NCBI GenBank assembly: GCA_028285035.1
Contig: JANQQF010000110.1
Location: forward strand, 62,001 to 126,000
Direction: 5' to 3'
Source: Phycisphaerae bacterium
Lineage (GTDB): Bacteria; Chloroflexota; Anaerolineae; 4572-78; J111
Length of the DNA stretch: 64,000 nucleotides
The translations under genes were made by a program, and so were the position numbers. The notes under the pieces were generated by a model. That model was not told where the DNA came from. It saw only the letters and a program-made list of their open reading frames with translations, and made no database searches. Every line of letters starts with the position of its first letter. Positions within the stretch are counted from its first letter, which is position 1. This document shows positions 24,185 to 33,956 of this stretch, piece after piece.

Positions 24185-27100
24185 TAGTTACTTCCTCTTT
24201 GGTCTATACTGACTTGGACAGTTGTGCCTTGAGTTGAGCTGGCCTTAATCATAAGGTGCCCCATAAGCTGCTCAACCCGTTCTTGCATACTAACCAGTCC
24301 TAAACCGCCCTGTCCGTACTCTTCTGCTGGGTCAAATCCCATACCATTATCCATTATAATCATTTGAATAGTTTTCTCAGAAACATTCAACTCAATTGTG
24401 ACCAGAGTGGCGCTCGCGTGCTTCAGAGAATTGTTTAATGCTTCCTGGGCGATATGATACAAGGCATCTTCGATCTCAGGTGGTAATGCGACCTCACCAT
24501 TCACGCGCAATTTTGTTTGGATGGCTGCTCGGCCTTCAACGGCGTCTAACCGATGTTGCAACGCCCCAACCAAGCCATCGTGTTCTAACACTGGGGGCCG
24601 TAATTCATAAACAAGCAGTCGCATCTCTTTCAGCGCTTGCTTCGCCGTGGCACTGAGTTCGGCAAGATTATCTTGCACGATTTCTAGATTACCTTGCTGA
24701 CACGCTTCTTGACCTGTGCCCGCAAATAAATTAATGCTGTAGAGTAACTGCGTGACCGAGTCGTGCAAATCCCTGGCCAAACGGCGTCGCTCTTCCATAA
24801 CCGCAGCCTGCTCGGCCTGTTCTCGTAGGCGGGCCCGCTCAACAACCACCCCAACCTGATCGGCAATCGAGCTAAGTAAGGCGATTTCTTCGGCACTAAA
24901 GATGAGCTGATGTGGCTCCCTTAAAACACAGAGAACACCAATTGCTTGACTGCTGGCGTGCATGGGTGCTCCAGCGTAAATTTGTGAGCGGGCTCCATTG
25001 GGGGGATAAGTACGTGGGTCTGTGGCAATATCGGGGACCATCAAAGGGGTATCGTTTTTGATGATCCAGCCTGATAGACCCTGACCTACTTGCAAAATTT
25101 GTACTTGAGGCAATGCTTTCATCGAGGTATCTTTTTCGACCTTTAAGTGCAGGGCTGAGGTCTCTTCATCCATCAGATAAATGCCCCCACTCTGGCTTTG
25201 CATCGCATCTAAAACTTTTTCTAGCGTATGAGTCAAGATCACCTGTAGATCAAGTGACTCGCTGGCCACAGCGGAAATTTCGTACAACGCCGACAACTCG
25301 CGGGTGCGATCACTCACGCGTTGTTCTAACTCCTCGGCGTAGGTTTGAATTTGTTCATGCAGTTGGGCGTTATCAAGAGCAACGGCAGCCTGATCAGCAA
25401 ATACCTGCAATCTTTCCGCATCGGCCATAGAAAAAGCATTGGGTGTCCCACTATCAAGATTAAGAAAGCCAATGACTCGACCTGCCCGCCGAATCGGCGC
25501 ACTGGCATAAGACTGAACCCATTTGACGAGCCAAGTTGGATCTGTTCGTGTGTCTGGAATAGCCAGAGGCTGCAAGGTCTTGACCATTTTTCGCAGATTG
25601 GGCGTGTCTTCGATGACAAAACGGAGTTGAAGCGTCGTTTCTTCCAGCCCCCGCACGTCGTAGCCTCGTTGTCGAATAATTCGGGCGACACCATCCGACT
25701 CAAACATAATATTGGCCGCATCATGCGGAACGACTCGGCCAACATTATCCAGAATATGATCTAACACCTCACCAAGATCAAGCGTGCTGTTAAGAACCGT
25801 GGCAATATCGCGCAGTGCCTCAGCTTCTTGTCGGCGCTTGATCTGAGTTTCGCGAAGATGGGCTTGTTGTAAGGTGATCGCCAATTGAGCGGAAATTTCC
25901 TGGGCAATGGCTTCTTGTTCAAATGAGAAAAAATCGGCTGATGTTGCCCCCAAGCCCAAAGCGCCGACAAGGGTGTCTTGGGTCACTAGTGGTACAAAGA
26001 CGCCGGTTTGGATGCCCTCCTCTTGTATTCTCTTAAAGCGATCGTCTACGGCTTTTGAATAATCGACAATGATGTAGCGCTTGCTGCGAATTTCTTCGAC
26101 AAGGTCTTGAAATGGATGAAGCGGGAGCCGTGTATCCGCATCCAGTGTCGTTGTCTCATCGGTGTCTACAGCCAAACGAATAGCTTGATAATTGGATGGA
26201 TCAAAAAAGAGCAATTCTGCTCTTTGGCAGGGAATAAGCTGACGCACATGATGTAGGGCCACTTCTGCGATTTCTCTGGGGGAGCGAGCGGCTAATATCG
26301 CTTGATCGATATCATGCAACGTTCGTAGCCGTTCAGCATATTCTTGTAAGGCTTGTTCTGCTTCTTTTCGTTCGGTGATATCTCGGGTAATGCCAACCGT
26401 TCCAATAATTTGTTCGTGCTGATCTTTGAGCGGTGCCCTAGACGTATTAAACCAACGCTGAAATCCATTGGGATCTACATCGTGAATATCTTTATGGATT
26501 AGGGCCTCGCCTGAGGTTATGACCTGTTGTTCTTCAGCAAGAAATTTTTTGGCTTTGTCGATGGGGGTGCGGCGTGGGAAATCGAACTCCGTTTTACCAA
26601 TCACATTTTCATATGAAGTCTGATTGAAATTGTGCAGAACGGGTGCGTTAATGACAAGAAAATGTCCCTCTTGATCTTTGGCATAAATCATATCAGGAAT
26701 GTTATCAATAACCGTTCGTAAAAGATTTCGTTCTTCGGCTAATTTACCTCGGGTCATTTTTAGAGTACAGACAACCGCGGCCAGGATAAGGGCTGATAGA
26801 ATATTAAAGATGAGAAATATTTGCAGGGAAATGAGATTGACTTCATTGGTCTGGGAGGCCAAGATGAATGGCCCTCTACCTTGTAACGCGTTGATTGTGA
26901 GCGAAAACGAGGTGATGACAAGGAGAAGTGACACAACGTGGGGCGAAAAACGTAACGCGGCCCAAAGTAGGAATGGGAGAAGCAGGTATGGAAATAAAAT
27001 AGCGGGGGTTAATACTGTTGGCTCAATTCTGAATCCCAGAGCGACAACGATAATCACAGATAGCAATAAGATTGTAAATTCAATTAAAGTTGACTGAGAT

Positions 27101-27699
27101 AGGCGAGGGCTATGTTTATCGTTAAATATATCGGCCAGACTAAGTATGGCTGGGGTGAAAATAAGAATGCCCAAAATGTTTGATAACCACCATCCCTGCC
27201 AAAAACTCCAATAAGAGGTATCTGGATAGACGACGGTAAGAAAGGTTGATCCGACAGTCGCTCCGACAGTTGCCCCGACCACAGCCCCCCATAAAGCGAT
27301 CGCTAAAATTGACTGAAGTTGGGTAAGGTTGACCGGGATTTTAAAAAAATAACGGATTAAATAGGCCCCAGTCAACGCTTCAAGGCCGTTGACAAATCCC
27401 AAAATGGCCCCAGCGAAGGCTGCACGACTGTAGCCGATGGCTGGTCCAAATAGAATTAAATTAGCCGCTGCTTCAGCCAGGATTGCAGCCAACAAGAAAA
27501 AAGGCCAGACCCGTAACCGGGCGAGGAGTAACGTTGCCAAGACTAGACCAGCTGCGGGCCAAAATGTGGTTGAGTTTCCTTGGGTGACAAGAAACGTATT
27601 TCCAAGAGGAATTGAGACGAAATAGATTAATCCAAAGAGGATAACTTGGACCGTATGATGCCTCAACCATTTTTTTATCCACCTAAATGGAGACGGCAT
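24184..27699 (-). CDS. Large membrane sensor histidine kinase: MASE1-PAS-GAF(x3)-HisKA_3
   Basis: 1171 residues from ATG 27699, which has AAGGAG at good spacing; an upstream frame start at 27819 lacks support. In order: an MASE1-like sensor of about eight membrane helices (to about 310), a PAS/PAC domain (about 330-455), three GAF-type domains (about 460-990), then HisKA_3 with the phospho-His in ARDLHDSVTQLLYS and an HATPase_c domain (DNGMGFD, GLGLVSMQER). The stacked input domains suggest integration of several small-molecule or redox signals; no cofactor residue is identifiable by eye. It partners the regulator at 23525. Confidence 0.92.
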   Translation of the reverse strand: MPSPFRWIKKWLRHHTVQVILFGLIYFVSIPLGNTFLVTQGNSTTFWPAAGLVLATLLLARLRVWPFFLLAAILAEAAANLILFGPAIGYSRAAFAGAILGFVNGLEALTGAYLIRYFFKIPVNLTQLQSILAIALWGAVVGATVGATVGSTFLTVVYPDTSYWSFWQGWWLSNILGILIFTPAILSLADIFNDKHSPRLSQSTLIEFTILLLSVIIVVALGFRIEPTVLTPAILFPYLLLPFLLWAALRFSPHVVSLLLVITSFSLTINALQGRGPFILASQTNEVNLISLQIFLIFNILSALILAAVVCTLKMTRGKLAEERNLLRTVIDNIPDMIYAKDQEGHFLVINAPVLHNFNQTSYENVIGKTEFDFPRRTPIDKAKKFLAEEQQVITSGEALIHKDIHDVDPNGFQRWFNTSRAPLKDQHEQIIGTVGITRDITERKEAEQALQEYAERLRTLHDIDQAILAARSPREIAEVALHHVRQLIPCQRAELLFFDPSNYQAIRLAVDTDETTTLDADTRLPLHPFQDLVEEIRSKRYIIVDYSKAVDDRFKRIQEEGIQTGVFVPLVTQDTLVGALGLGATSADFFSFEQEAIAQEISAQLAITLQQAHLRETQIKRRQEAEALRDIATVLNSTLDLGEVLDHILDNVGRVVPHDAANIMFESDGVARIIRQRGYDVRGLEETTLQLRFVIEDTPNLRKMVKTLQPLAIPDTRTDPTWLVKWVQSYASAPIRRAGRVIGFLNLDSGTPNAFSMADAERLQVFADQAAVALDNAQLHEQIQTYAEELEQRVSDRTRELSALYEISAVASESLDLQVILTHTLEKVLDAMQSQSGGIYLMDEETSALHLKVEKDTSMKALPQVQILQVGQGLSGWIIKNDTPLMVPDIATDPRTYPPNGARSQIYAGAPMHASSQAIGVLCVLREPHQLIFSAEEIALLSSIADQVGVVVERARLREQAEQAAVMEERRRLARDLHDSVTQLLYSINLFAGTGQEACQQGNLEIVQDNLAELSATAKQALKEMRLLVYELRPPVLEHDGLVGALQHRLDAVEGRAAIQTKLRVNGEVALPPEIEDALYHIAQEALNNSLKHASATLVTIELNVSEKTIQMIIMDNGMGFDPAEEYGQGGLGLVSMQERVEQLMGHLMIKASSTQGTTVQVSIDQRGSN

Positions 27700-27832
27700 T
27701 TGATTTTTCTCCTTAGCCGATGATTGCCCAAGGCTGAAATATTGGATAAAGGGGAACAATGTTGTAAATAATTGGGACAAATAGGACTTTACCTTACCAT
27801 AAAGGCAGATTGAGGTCAATCACTCAGCAAAG

Positions 27833-27861
27833 TTGGTGCGCCAGTTTGACCGTGTTATAAT
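27833..27861 (+). promoter_or_regulatory. Promoter for the carboxylate-amine ligase gene
   Basis: TTGGTG (27833-27838), 17 bases, then TATAAT (27856-27861). The start codon is 62 bases downstream and has AGAGGAAG before it. Confidence 0.6.
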
Positions 27862-27922
27862 GTGAGGCAATTTATTGCCCAATTTATAAGCAAGCTAAGG
27901 TGTAGTACTAGAGGAAGAAACT

Positions 27923-29026
27923 ATGAATTTTCAAGATTTAACCATTGGTATTGAAGAAGAGTACCAAATTATTGATCCTAAAACGCGAGAATTAACTTCA
28001 TTTATTTCTGAATTATTGGATGAGGGCTCAGTTACATTTCGTGATCAAGTCAAGCCTGAATTTTTGCAGTCTCAGATTGAGACTGGGAGTCAGGTGTGTC
28101 GTAATGTAACAGAGGCAAGACAGGAAATTAGACGTTTACGAAGACTGGTGTGTGATCTTGCGGAGAAAAATGGGCGCAAGATTGTAGCTGCGGGAACTCA
28201 TCCTTTTTCGAAATGGGAAGATCAAATCGTGACAGATAAAGATCGGTATAAAGGATTGCAGGATGATTATCAGATGTTGGCCCGCCGACTACTAATTTTT
28301 GGGATGCATGTTCATATTGGTATTCCCGATCCTGATTTACGGATTGATCTTATGAATCAGATGACCTACTTTACACCGCATATTTTTGCTTTGTCTACTT
28401 CTTCGCCCTTTTGGTTGGGACGATATACCGGCCTTAAATCATATCGTACGGTGATTTTTGAAGATTTGCCTCGGACTGGTATTCCAGAGCGTTTCAATTC
28501 AATGCAAGATTACAATCGGTATGTCAATACCCTGGTGAAAACCGGTTGTTTGGAAGATCCAACAAAAATTTGGTGGGATATTCGACCCCACCCAAAGTTT
28601 CCTACACTTGAATTTCGAATGTGTGACTGTGTGACCAAAGTGGATGATGTCATTGCCATTGCCGCGTTGATTCAGGCCGTTGTCGCTAAGCTGATAAAAT
28701 TGCGAAAAAATAACCAGACCTGGCGAATTTATCGACGGGGCTTTATTGCTGAGAATAAATGGCGGGCCATTCGCGACGGTTTAGAGGGGAAGATGATTGA
28801 TTTTGGGAAAGAAGAAGCGGTGCCTGTTCGATTTTTGACCGAGGAGCTCTTGGAGCTTGTTGATGATGTTGTGGATGAGTTGGGGTCTCGAAAAGAGATC
28901 GAGAACATTCGGAATATTTTAATCAATGGGACGAGTGCTGATCGACAAATAGTGAAATATCGTGAAACCGATAGTTTAGAAGCCGTAGTTGATATGTTAG
29001 CTGAAGAGACATTGATGGGATGTTAG
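27923..29026 (+). CDS. ybdK: YbdK-type carboxylate-amine ligase (glutamate-cysteine ligase 2 family)
   Basis: 367 residues. The family uses ATP to join a carboxylate to an amine; YbdK has weak glutamate-cysteine ligase activity in vitro and its natural substrate is usually unknown. Seen: the opening TIGIEEEYQIIDP, METAL/ATP-region acids EFLQSQIETGS, the central FGMHVHIGIPD with conserved histidines, IWWDIRPHPKFPTLEFRMCD, and a C-terminal helical region. Length matches the family. No glutathione synthase gene lies nearby. A small membrane-protein gene overlaps its 3' end. Confidence 0.9.
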   Translation: MNFQDLTIGIEEEYQIIDPKTRELTSFISELLDEGSVTFRDQVKPEFLQSQIETGSQVCRNVTEARQEIRRLRRLVCDLAEKNGRKIVAAGTHPFSKWEDQIVTDKDRYKGLQDDYQMLARRLLIFGMHVHIGIPDPDLRIDLMNQMTYFTPHIFALSTSSPFWLGRYTGLKSYRTVIFEDLPRTGIPERFNSMQDYNRYVNTLVKTGCLEDPTKIWWDIRPHPKFPTLEFRMCDCVTKVDDVIAIAALIQAVVAKLIKLRKNNQTWRIYRRGFIAENKWRAIRDGLEGKMIDFGKEEAVPVRFLTEELLELVDDVVDELGSRKEIENIRNILINGTSADRQIVKYRETDSLEAVVDMLAEETLMGC

Positions 29027-29241
29027 ATAGTCAGAATGTAGATGGTGAACAATCATCAGGGTTTTATCAGGACCTTTTTCATTTGCCGACGTTTCTTACC
29101 TTGGCGATTGTTAGTGTGGTGATCATTTGGCAGGTCTATGATATTGGCCTTTCATTTAAGGAAGATCTTCTCCAACTTAGAAGTAATCGAGGAAACGTGA
29201 TTCTTTATTGGGGACAGGGCTGTTGCCAAATTGATTGGTGA
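29020..29241 (+). CDS. Short single-span membrane protein, uncertain
   Basis: 73 residues, overlapping the end of the ligase gene by 7 bases. One hydrophobic segment (FLTLAIVSVVIIWQVYDIGL) is flanked by a soluble N-terminus and a short charged C-terminus. The close overlap argues for a real, coupled gene, but it has no recognised family and its own ribosome-binding site is weak. It ends 23 bases before a strong terminator. Confidence 0.5.
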   Translation: MLDSQNVDGEQSSGFYQDLFHLPTFLTLAIVSVVIIWQVYDIGLSFKEDLLQLRSNRGNVILYWGQGCCQIDW

Positions 29242-29263
29242 TTTTGTTTAAGAGATAGATAAC

Positions 29264-29292
29264 AAAAAAGCACGCAGACGCGTGCTTTTTTG
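29264..29292. terminator. Bidirectional rho-independent terminator
   Basis: AAAAAAGCACGC, a short loop and GCGTGCTTTTTT make a perfect GC-rich stem with T-runs on both strands. It ends the plus-strand ligase transcript and the minus-strand RNA gene that follows. Confidence 0.88.
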
Positions 29293-29425
29293 TAAACCCC
29301 GCGGAGCCGTGTGCTTCCTAATTGCCTATGAACCTGCTTATAGCAGGTGGGTGCCTGGATAGAAGGTATTGCCTTGCCTTTGGCGAAGGCTACCGCATCC
29401 CCTCTAAAACTCCGGCTCCCTAATT
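29293..29425 (-). ncRNA. ssrS: Probable 6S RNA (RNA polymerase regulator)
   Basis: 6S RNA mimics an open promoter and binds housekeeping RNA polymerase. On the minus strand a closing stem GGAGCCG (29419-29413)/CGGCTCC (29309-29303) encloses an upstream hairpin (GCCTTCGCC with GGCAAGGC) and the sequence GGCACCCACCTGCTATAAGC, whose ACCTGC/GCAGGT hairpin is followed by TTCATAGGC. This matches the order of elements on the 3' side of known 6S RNAs. A consensus promoter lies upstream and a strong terminator directly follows. No good protein frame exists. Alternatives considered: tmRNA and SRP RNA, whose conserved cores are absent. Confidence 0.62.
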
Positions 29426-29484
29426 GAAAAATGTTGGCCAAAGACGCCTAGAGCATCACGAGAACCGTAGGGTTAATGTTTTAT

Positions 29485-29513
29485 AGTCTAGCATAAGCCC
29501 CAAGCAATGACAA
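29485..29513 (-). promoter_or_regulatory. Promoter for the 6S-like RNA
   Basis: On the minus strand TTGTCA (29513-29508), 17 bases, TAGACT (29490-29485). Transcription would begin near 29478, giving a leader of about 60 bases before the closing stem, or the RNA is processed. Confidence 0.55.
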
Positions 29514-29557
29514 ATTGTTAAAATAACTAAGTGCGACGATTTGCAAAACGGTGACAC

Positions 29558-29585
29558 TTGACATAATTATAAAGGTTGGTATCAT
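29558..29585 (+). promoter_or_regulatory. Upstream promoter of the tig-clpP-clpX region
   Basis: Consensus TTGACA (29558-29563), 16 bases, TATCAT (29580-29585). It would give a leader of about 170 bases to tig. Confidence 0.5.
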
Positions 29586-29693
29586 TATTTTTAAGCTCTC
29601 CATATACGCCGCAATTGTTGTCAGAGTTAGGAAATTTTTGCTCAGTTATAGCCCTGAAAACGCCTCAATTTTTAGGGTGAAATCGCAAAAAAT

Positions 29694-29722
29694 TTGCATG
29701 GGGTTATGCTTTATACTATAAT
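29694..29722 (+). promoter_or_regulatory. Proximal promoter of tig
   Basis: TTGCAT (29694-29699), 17 bases, perfect TATAAT (29717-29722), 41 bases before the GTG start of tig. Confidence 0.7.
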
Positions 29723-29763
29723 GATCGCTACCCTTGAAATTCCATATAGACGAGGTTTACCCC

Positions 29764-31371
29764 GTGAAGGTAACAACTGAAGAATTAGAACGGTGCGAGA
29801 TCTTAATGACAATTGAGGTTGAGCCCGCTCAAGAGCAAAAAATCCTTAAGAAGGCAGCAAAAAAGATCGCTCGTGAAGTTCCTGTGCCTGGGTTTCGTAA
29901 AGGCAAAGCCCCCTATGGCACAATTGTGCGGCGATTTGGTTTAGAGGCAGTTCAACAAGAAGCATTGGAAGACTCCGGTGAGAAAATCATCCAGGATGCT
30001 TTAGTGCAATCAGAAGTCAATCCATCAGCCCAAATTTCCTTTGATGGCATCGACTGGGATCCTTTGACAATTAAGATAAAAGTTCCTGGCCCGCCCAAGG
30101 TTGAGCTAAGCGATTACCGTGAATTACGGCTCGATGCAACAGAGGTTGAGATCAGTGACGATGACATTGCTGAATCATTAAAAGCAATGCAGGAACAAAA
30201 TGCGACTTGGGCACCTGTTGAACGAGCAACTCAGGAAAAAGATTTAGTATCATTGTCCGTTGTTGAAAAACATGAAGACGAAGTCATTGCAGAGCATGAC
30301 TCAGTTGAGTATGAACTGATTTTGCCTGAACCTGCTGAGGAAGAGGCTGAGACAGAAGCGGAAAATAGTGACGATGATGAAGGTGAAGCTGAGACAGTTG
30401 AACCGCCCTTCCAACCTGATTTAACGACACCGTTACTTGGTGTAAATGCAGGTGAAGAAAAAACGTTTACGATTACCTATCCCGAGGCCTACGAGGATGA
30501 TCGGTATGCGGGTAAAGATATTACGTTTAATGTTACGGTCAATAGCATAAAAGAAAAAGAGCTAGACCCGTTGGATGATGAGTTTGCCCAGTCGGTCAGT
30601 GATTTTGAAACGCTTGATGAATTGAAGAAAGATATTGAGAAAAATCTTCTGGAAAGCCGTCAGCTTGAAGCAAATCGAACCTTAGGGCAAGAATTGCTGG
30701 ACAAAATTGTTGAGGATGCCAAGCACATAGAATGGCCAGCTGCGCTTGAAGAGGAAATGATTAACGACGAGATTGCGCGGTTTAGTCAGCAGTTTGAACA
30801 GGCTGGTCTAAGTCTTGATAATTATCTGCAAATTCAGAAAAAGGATGAAGATGAGTTCAAGGAAGAGATTCGAGAAAACGTCTTATCTGGCTTGAAACGA
30901 AGCATCGTCCTATCTGAAGTTACCAAGCTGGAAAAGCTAGAAATTAGTAACAGCGAGGTGTTAGAGCGGGCCAAATCAATTGCCGACTCTTTTGGTGGTG
31001 ATGATCAAATTTGGCAATATTTGCTTTCATCCGAGATGCAACAGGGCCGATTGGCCAACGAACTGTTGACCGAGAAAATCTTGCTTCGCCTAGGCGCAAT
31101 CGCTAAGGGCGAGGCGCCAGAGCCAGGTGAAGAAACTGAGGAAGAAGTTGCAGCAGCAGCAGAGGCTGATGAGCCTCAAGCAGAAGCAGAGGCTTCTGAA
31201 GAATCTGAAGCAGTAGTCAATGAGGAAGAGGCAACCGCTGAAACTGAAGCATCATCATCTGATGAAGAACCTGCTGGTGATGAAGCAACCGAAGAAGTTG
31301 CAGAAGAGCCCTCTGAAGAAGAAGCTGCCAAAGAAGAGGCGGCTAAAACTGAAGATGCAAAGAATGCATAA
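29764..31371 (+). CDS. tig: Trigger factor (ribosome-associated chaperone) with acidic tail
   Basis: 535 residues from GTG 29764, which follows GAGG and gives the usual opening VKVTTEELERCE; an upstream TTG at 29734 would add ten residues. The ribosome-binding signature GFRKGKAPYGTIVRRFG is present near residue 45, followed by the FKBP-type domain (about 155-265), interrupted by an acidic insert of about 25 residues, and the helical chaperone arms. The last 75-80 residues are almost only Glu, Ala, Asp, Thr and Ser, far beyond the core fold. First gene of the tig-clpP-clpX operon, a common arrangement. Confidence 0.95.
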   Translation: MKVTTEELERCEILMTIEVEPAQEQKILKKAAKKIAREVPVPGFRKGKAPYGTIVRRFGLEAVQQEALEDSGEKIIQDALVQSEVNPSAQISFDGIDWDPLTIKIKVPGPPKVELSDYRELRLDATEVEISDDDIAESLKAMQEQNATWAPVERATQEKDLVSLSVVEKHEDEVIAEHDSVEYELILPEPAEEEAETEAENSDDDEGEAETVEPPFQPDLTTPLLGVNAGEEKTFTITYPEAYEDDRYAGKDITFNVTVNSIKEKELDPLDDEFAQSVSDFETLDELKKDIEKNLLESRQLEANRTLGQELLDKIVEDAKHIEWPAALEEEMINDEIARFSQQFEQAGLSLDNYLQIQKKDEDEFKEEIRENVLSGLKRSIVLSEVTKLEKLEISNSEVLERAKSIADSFGGDDQIWQYLLSSEMQQGRLANELLTEKILLRLGAIAKGEAPEPGEETEEEVAAAAEADEPQAEAEASEESEAVVNEEEATAETEASSSDEEPAGDEATEEVAEEPSEEEAAKEEAAKTEDAKNA

Positions 31372-31466
31372 CTAATAAAATAACAACCAAATCTTGAGAA
31401 TAACTATTCCAATTTGTGACAGTTTTATAGCGCACAGTGTTTGTTTTGAAAGGAGCTAAACTGAGT

Positions 31467-32120
31467 ATGTCGTCCATTCTACCCCAAGCAGTTGTCCCGA
31501 TGGTTATCGAGAGTACAGGACGAAGTGAACGTGCTTACGACATTTATTCATTACTATTAAAAGAACGTATCATTTTTTTAGGAACAGGAATTAATGATCA
31601 AGTTGCTAATTTGATCGTTGCTCAACTTCTATTCTTGGATCGTGAAGATCACGAGCGTGAGATTCAGATTTATATCAACTCTCCAGGGGGATCAATTTAC
31701 GCAGGTCTGGCTATCTACGATACAATGCAGCAAATTCGGGCCCCTGTCAGTACTTACGCCGTTGGTGTAACCGCTAGTATGGGAACTGTTTTGTTAGCAG
31801 CAGGTGAAGCGGGCCGTCGCTATGCTTTGCCCCACTCTACAATCCATATGCATCCGGCGGGTGGCGGTGCCCAAGGGTATACGCCTGATGTTGAAATCCA
31901 ATACAAAGAATTAAAGCGGATGCAAGATCTGCTCCATGGTGTTTTAAGTAAGCATACCGGACAAACCCGTGAGCAAATCGCTGAGGATTTTGAGCGCGAT
32001 CGGTTTATGGATGCGCACGGTGCAGTTGAGTATGGCTTGGTTGACGATGTTCTCGGTGAACCAGCCATTGAGCCAATGGAAGGAAAATCCAAAAAGGCTG
32101 ATAATGTAAATGGCTCCTAG
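31467..32120 (+). CDS. clpP: ATP-dependent Clp protease proteolytic subunit
   Basis: 217 residues from ATG 31467, preceded by AAAGGAG; a GTG at 31437 is a less likely start. The catalytic triad is visible: Ser in [14 protein letters not shown], His in [12 protein letters not shown], and Asp in the [15 protein letters not shown] region. It forms the barrel-shaped protease that degrades proteins unfolded by ClpX. The stop overlaps the clpX start by 11 bases, so both are made together. Confidence 0.97.
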   Translation: MSSILPQAVVPMVIESTGRSERAYDIYSLLLKERIIFLGTGINDQVANLIVAQLLFLDREDHEREIQIYINSPGGSIYAGLAIYDTMQQIRAPVSTYAVGVTASMGTVLLAAGEAGRRYALPHSTIHMHPAGGGAQGYTPDVEIQYKELKRMQDLLHGVLSKHTGQTREQIAEDFERDRFMDAHGAVEYGLVDDVLGEPAIEPMEGKSKKADNVNGS

Positions 32121-33504
32121 ATTCGGCTCCGATTTGCAAGTTTGCTCATTTTGTAAACGTACGCAAGAAGAGGTCAGTCGACTGATTGCTGGACCTGATC
32201 AGGTCTTTATTTGCGATGAGTGTGTTGATCTCTGTCGTGATATCCTCGAAGAGGATTCATCGGCGACGGTTACTACACCTGAGCTCAATGTAAATCGGTT
32301 GCTTTCTCCCAAAGAAATTTATGAGAAGTTGAATGAGTGGGTGGTTGGCCAAGACCGCGCCAAGAAGGTGCTTTCGGTAGCGGTTTACAACCACTATAAG
32401 CGGATTCAGCGCAAAGTTCAGATGGGAATGGGAGAAGATGGAGTTGAATTACAAAAAAGCAATATTATGCTTATTGGGCCAACCGGGTGTGGCAAAACGT
32501 TATTAGCCCAAACCTTGGCCCGAGTCTTGGATGTGCCCTTTTGTATCGCTGATGCAACTGCCTTGACTGAGGCCGGCTATGTTGGTGAGGATGTTGAAAA
32601 TATACTCCTTCGCCTGATTCAGGCGGCTGATTATGATGTCGAGAAGGCCGAACAAGGTATCATCTATATTGATGAAATTGATAAAGTGGCCCGTAAGACA
32701 GGTGATAGCCCTTCAATCACGCGTGATGTTTCCGGTGAAGGGGTTCAGCAAGCTTTGTTGAAAATCATTGAAGGGGTTAAAGCAAACGTTCCACCCCAAG
32801 GTGGTCGAAAGCACCCCCATCAAGATTTTATTCAAATTGATACCGGAAATGTTCTGTTTATTTGTGGCGGGGCGTTTGATAATCTCGATAAGATTGTTGA
32901 GAAACGTCTAGATGTAAAACCACAAATGGGCTTCACAAAGGATAAAGCCAAGCCATCATTGCCTCAAGAAGCCCCAAAAGGTTTAGCTGCGGGACGAGGT
33001 CATCTCCAAGAAGTTTTGTCCGAGGATGAAAAGAGACGACAGAAAGAGAATGAGCAGTTTGAATATGAGTCTCATCTCTTGTCTCAAATTACATCGGATG
33101 ATTTGTTAGGGTATGGCTTAATTCCCGAATTCATTGGGCGTTTACCAGTGATGGTGAATGTGGAACCTCTCAATCATGAAGCGTTGATGCAAATTCTAAC
33201 CTCACCCCGCAATGCCTTGACAAAGCAGTTCAAACGCCTTTTTGAACTGGATGACGTGGAATTGATTTTTAGTCACGAAGCATTGGCTGCTGCGGCTGAC
33301 TTAGCCTTGAAACATAAAACAGGGGCACGGGGATTACGTTCAATTATTGAAGAAGCCTTGTTGGATGTGATGTACGAAATTCCGTCGCGGAAGGAAATTA
33401 AGAAGTGTATCATCACGTCAGATGTTATTCGGGGCGGGGCGGAGCCGGAACTGTACGATGATCAAGGTCGTCCGGTCAACAAATCGTTGGACAAGGCTGC
33501 TTAA
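32110..33504 (+). CDS. clpX: ATP-dependent Clp protease ATP-binding subunit ClpX
   Basis: 464 residues. The N-terminal zinc-binding domain has CSFC and CDEC. The AAA+ module shows Walker [16 protein letters not shown], Walker [10 protein letters not shown], the pore loop GYVGEDVE and sensor region with [12 protein letters not shown]. It unfolds tagged substrates and feeds them to ClpP. There is a slightly longer insert than usual between the IGF-type loop region and the sensor (about 285-320). The operon ends at the terminator at 33526. Confidence 0.97.
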   Translation: MAPRFGSDLQVCSFCKRTQEEVSRLIAGPDQVFICDECVDLCRDILEEDSSATVTTPELNVNRLLSPKEIYEKLNEWVVGQDRAKKVLSVAVYNHYKRIQRKVQMGMGEDGVELQKSNIMLIGPTGCGKTLLAQTLARVLDVPFCIADATALTEAGYVGEDVENILLRLIQAADYDVEKAEQGIIYIDEIDKVARKTGDSPSITRDVSGEGVQQALLKIIEGVKANVPPQGGRKHPHQDFIQIDTGNVLFICGGAFDNLDKIVEKRLDVKPQMGFTKDKAKPSLPQEAPKGLAAGRGHLQEVLSEDEKRRQKENEQFEYESHLLSQITSDDLLGYGLIPEFIGRLPVMVNVEPLNHEALMQILTSPRNALTKQFKRLFELDDVELIFSHEALAAAADLALKHKTGARGLRSIIEEALLDVMYEIPSRKEIKKCIITSDVIRGGAEPELYDDQGRPVNKSLDKAA

Positions 33505-33525
33505 AGAAAGTTGTCATTGATGAAA

Positions 33526-33562
33526 GAAAAAAGAGCTAGGCAGTTCACCTAGCTCTTTTTGT
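33526..33562. terminator. Bidirectional terminator between clpX and the ATL gene
   Basis: AAAAAAGAGCTAGG, a 7-base loop and CCTAGCTCTTTTT form a strong stem with T-runs on both strands, serving convergent genes. Confidence 0.88.
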
Positions 33563-33947
33563 TTTTTAACGGCGGAATTGGATACATGCCGTGTTCTTCT
33601 AACCATTCCCAATCTGGACCTTGCCAGCCAAATTTTTCTAGATCGATTCGCTGATCCTCATCAAAAGTAACCCCTTCCGCTTCAAGAAATTGTTGTTGAT
33701 GGCTACTCCCATGTCCACTTGTGCGGGGGCTAACCTTTCCTTGACGGTTAATCACCCGCTGCCACGGTACATCCGTTTCAAAAGGCAAGGCAGCCATCGC
33801 ATACCCCACCATCCGTGGGGTACAACGTCCAACCATTGTGGCGATTTGCCCATACGTGGCTACTTTCCCGGCCGGGATCTTTCGTACGACGGCATAAATT
33901 CTGTCATATGTTGGTGCATCTTTGAGTGATGCTTGCGTAGTCATCAT
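33549..33947 (-). CDS. Alkyltransferase-like protein (ATL/MGMT fold without active cysteine)
   Basis: 132 residues with the DNA-binding half of O6-alkylguanine-DNA alkyltransferases: AVVRKIPAGKVATYGQIA, PRMVGYAMAAL, and the active-site segment VPWQRVINRQGKVS. In true transferases this reads PCHRV; here Trp replaces the acceptor Cys, the defining mark of ATL proteins, which bind alkylated bases and hand them to nucleotide excision repair. ATG 33947 follows AAGGATGG. The C-terminal 30 residues (PDWEWLEEHGMYPIPP) go beyond the minimal ATL domain. Confidence 0.9.
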   Translation of the reverse strand: MMTTQASLKDAPTYDRIYAVVRKIPAGKVATYGQIATMVGRCTPRMVGYAMAALPFETDVPWQRVINRQGKVSPRTSGHGSSHQQQFLEAEGVTFDEDQRIDLEKFGWQGPDWEWLEEHGMYPIPPLKNKKS

Positions 33948-33956
33948 TAACCATCC

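Noticed and set aside
29293..29425. tmRNA or SRP RNA as identity of the minus-strand RNA
   Set aside because: No tRNA-like acceptor with a tag frame and no GGAAGGAAGCAGC-type SRP loop is present; the 6S-like layout fits better.
29205..29441. 78-codon minus-strand frame over the terminator and 6S-like RNA
   Set aside because: It runs through a strong terminator and the RNA stems, has no protein-like composition and no ribosome-binding site.
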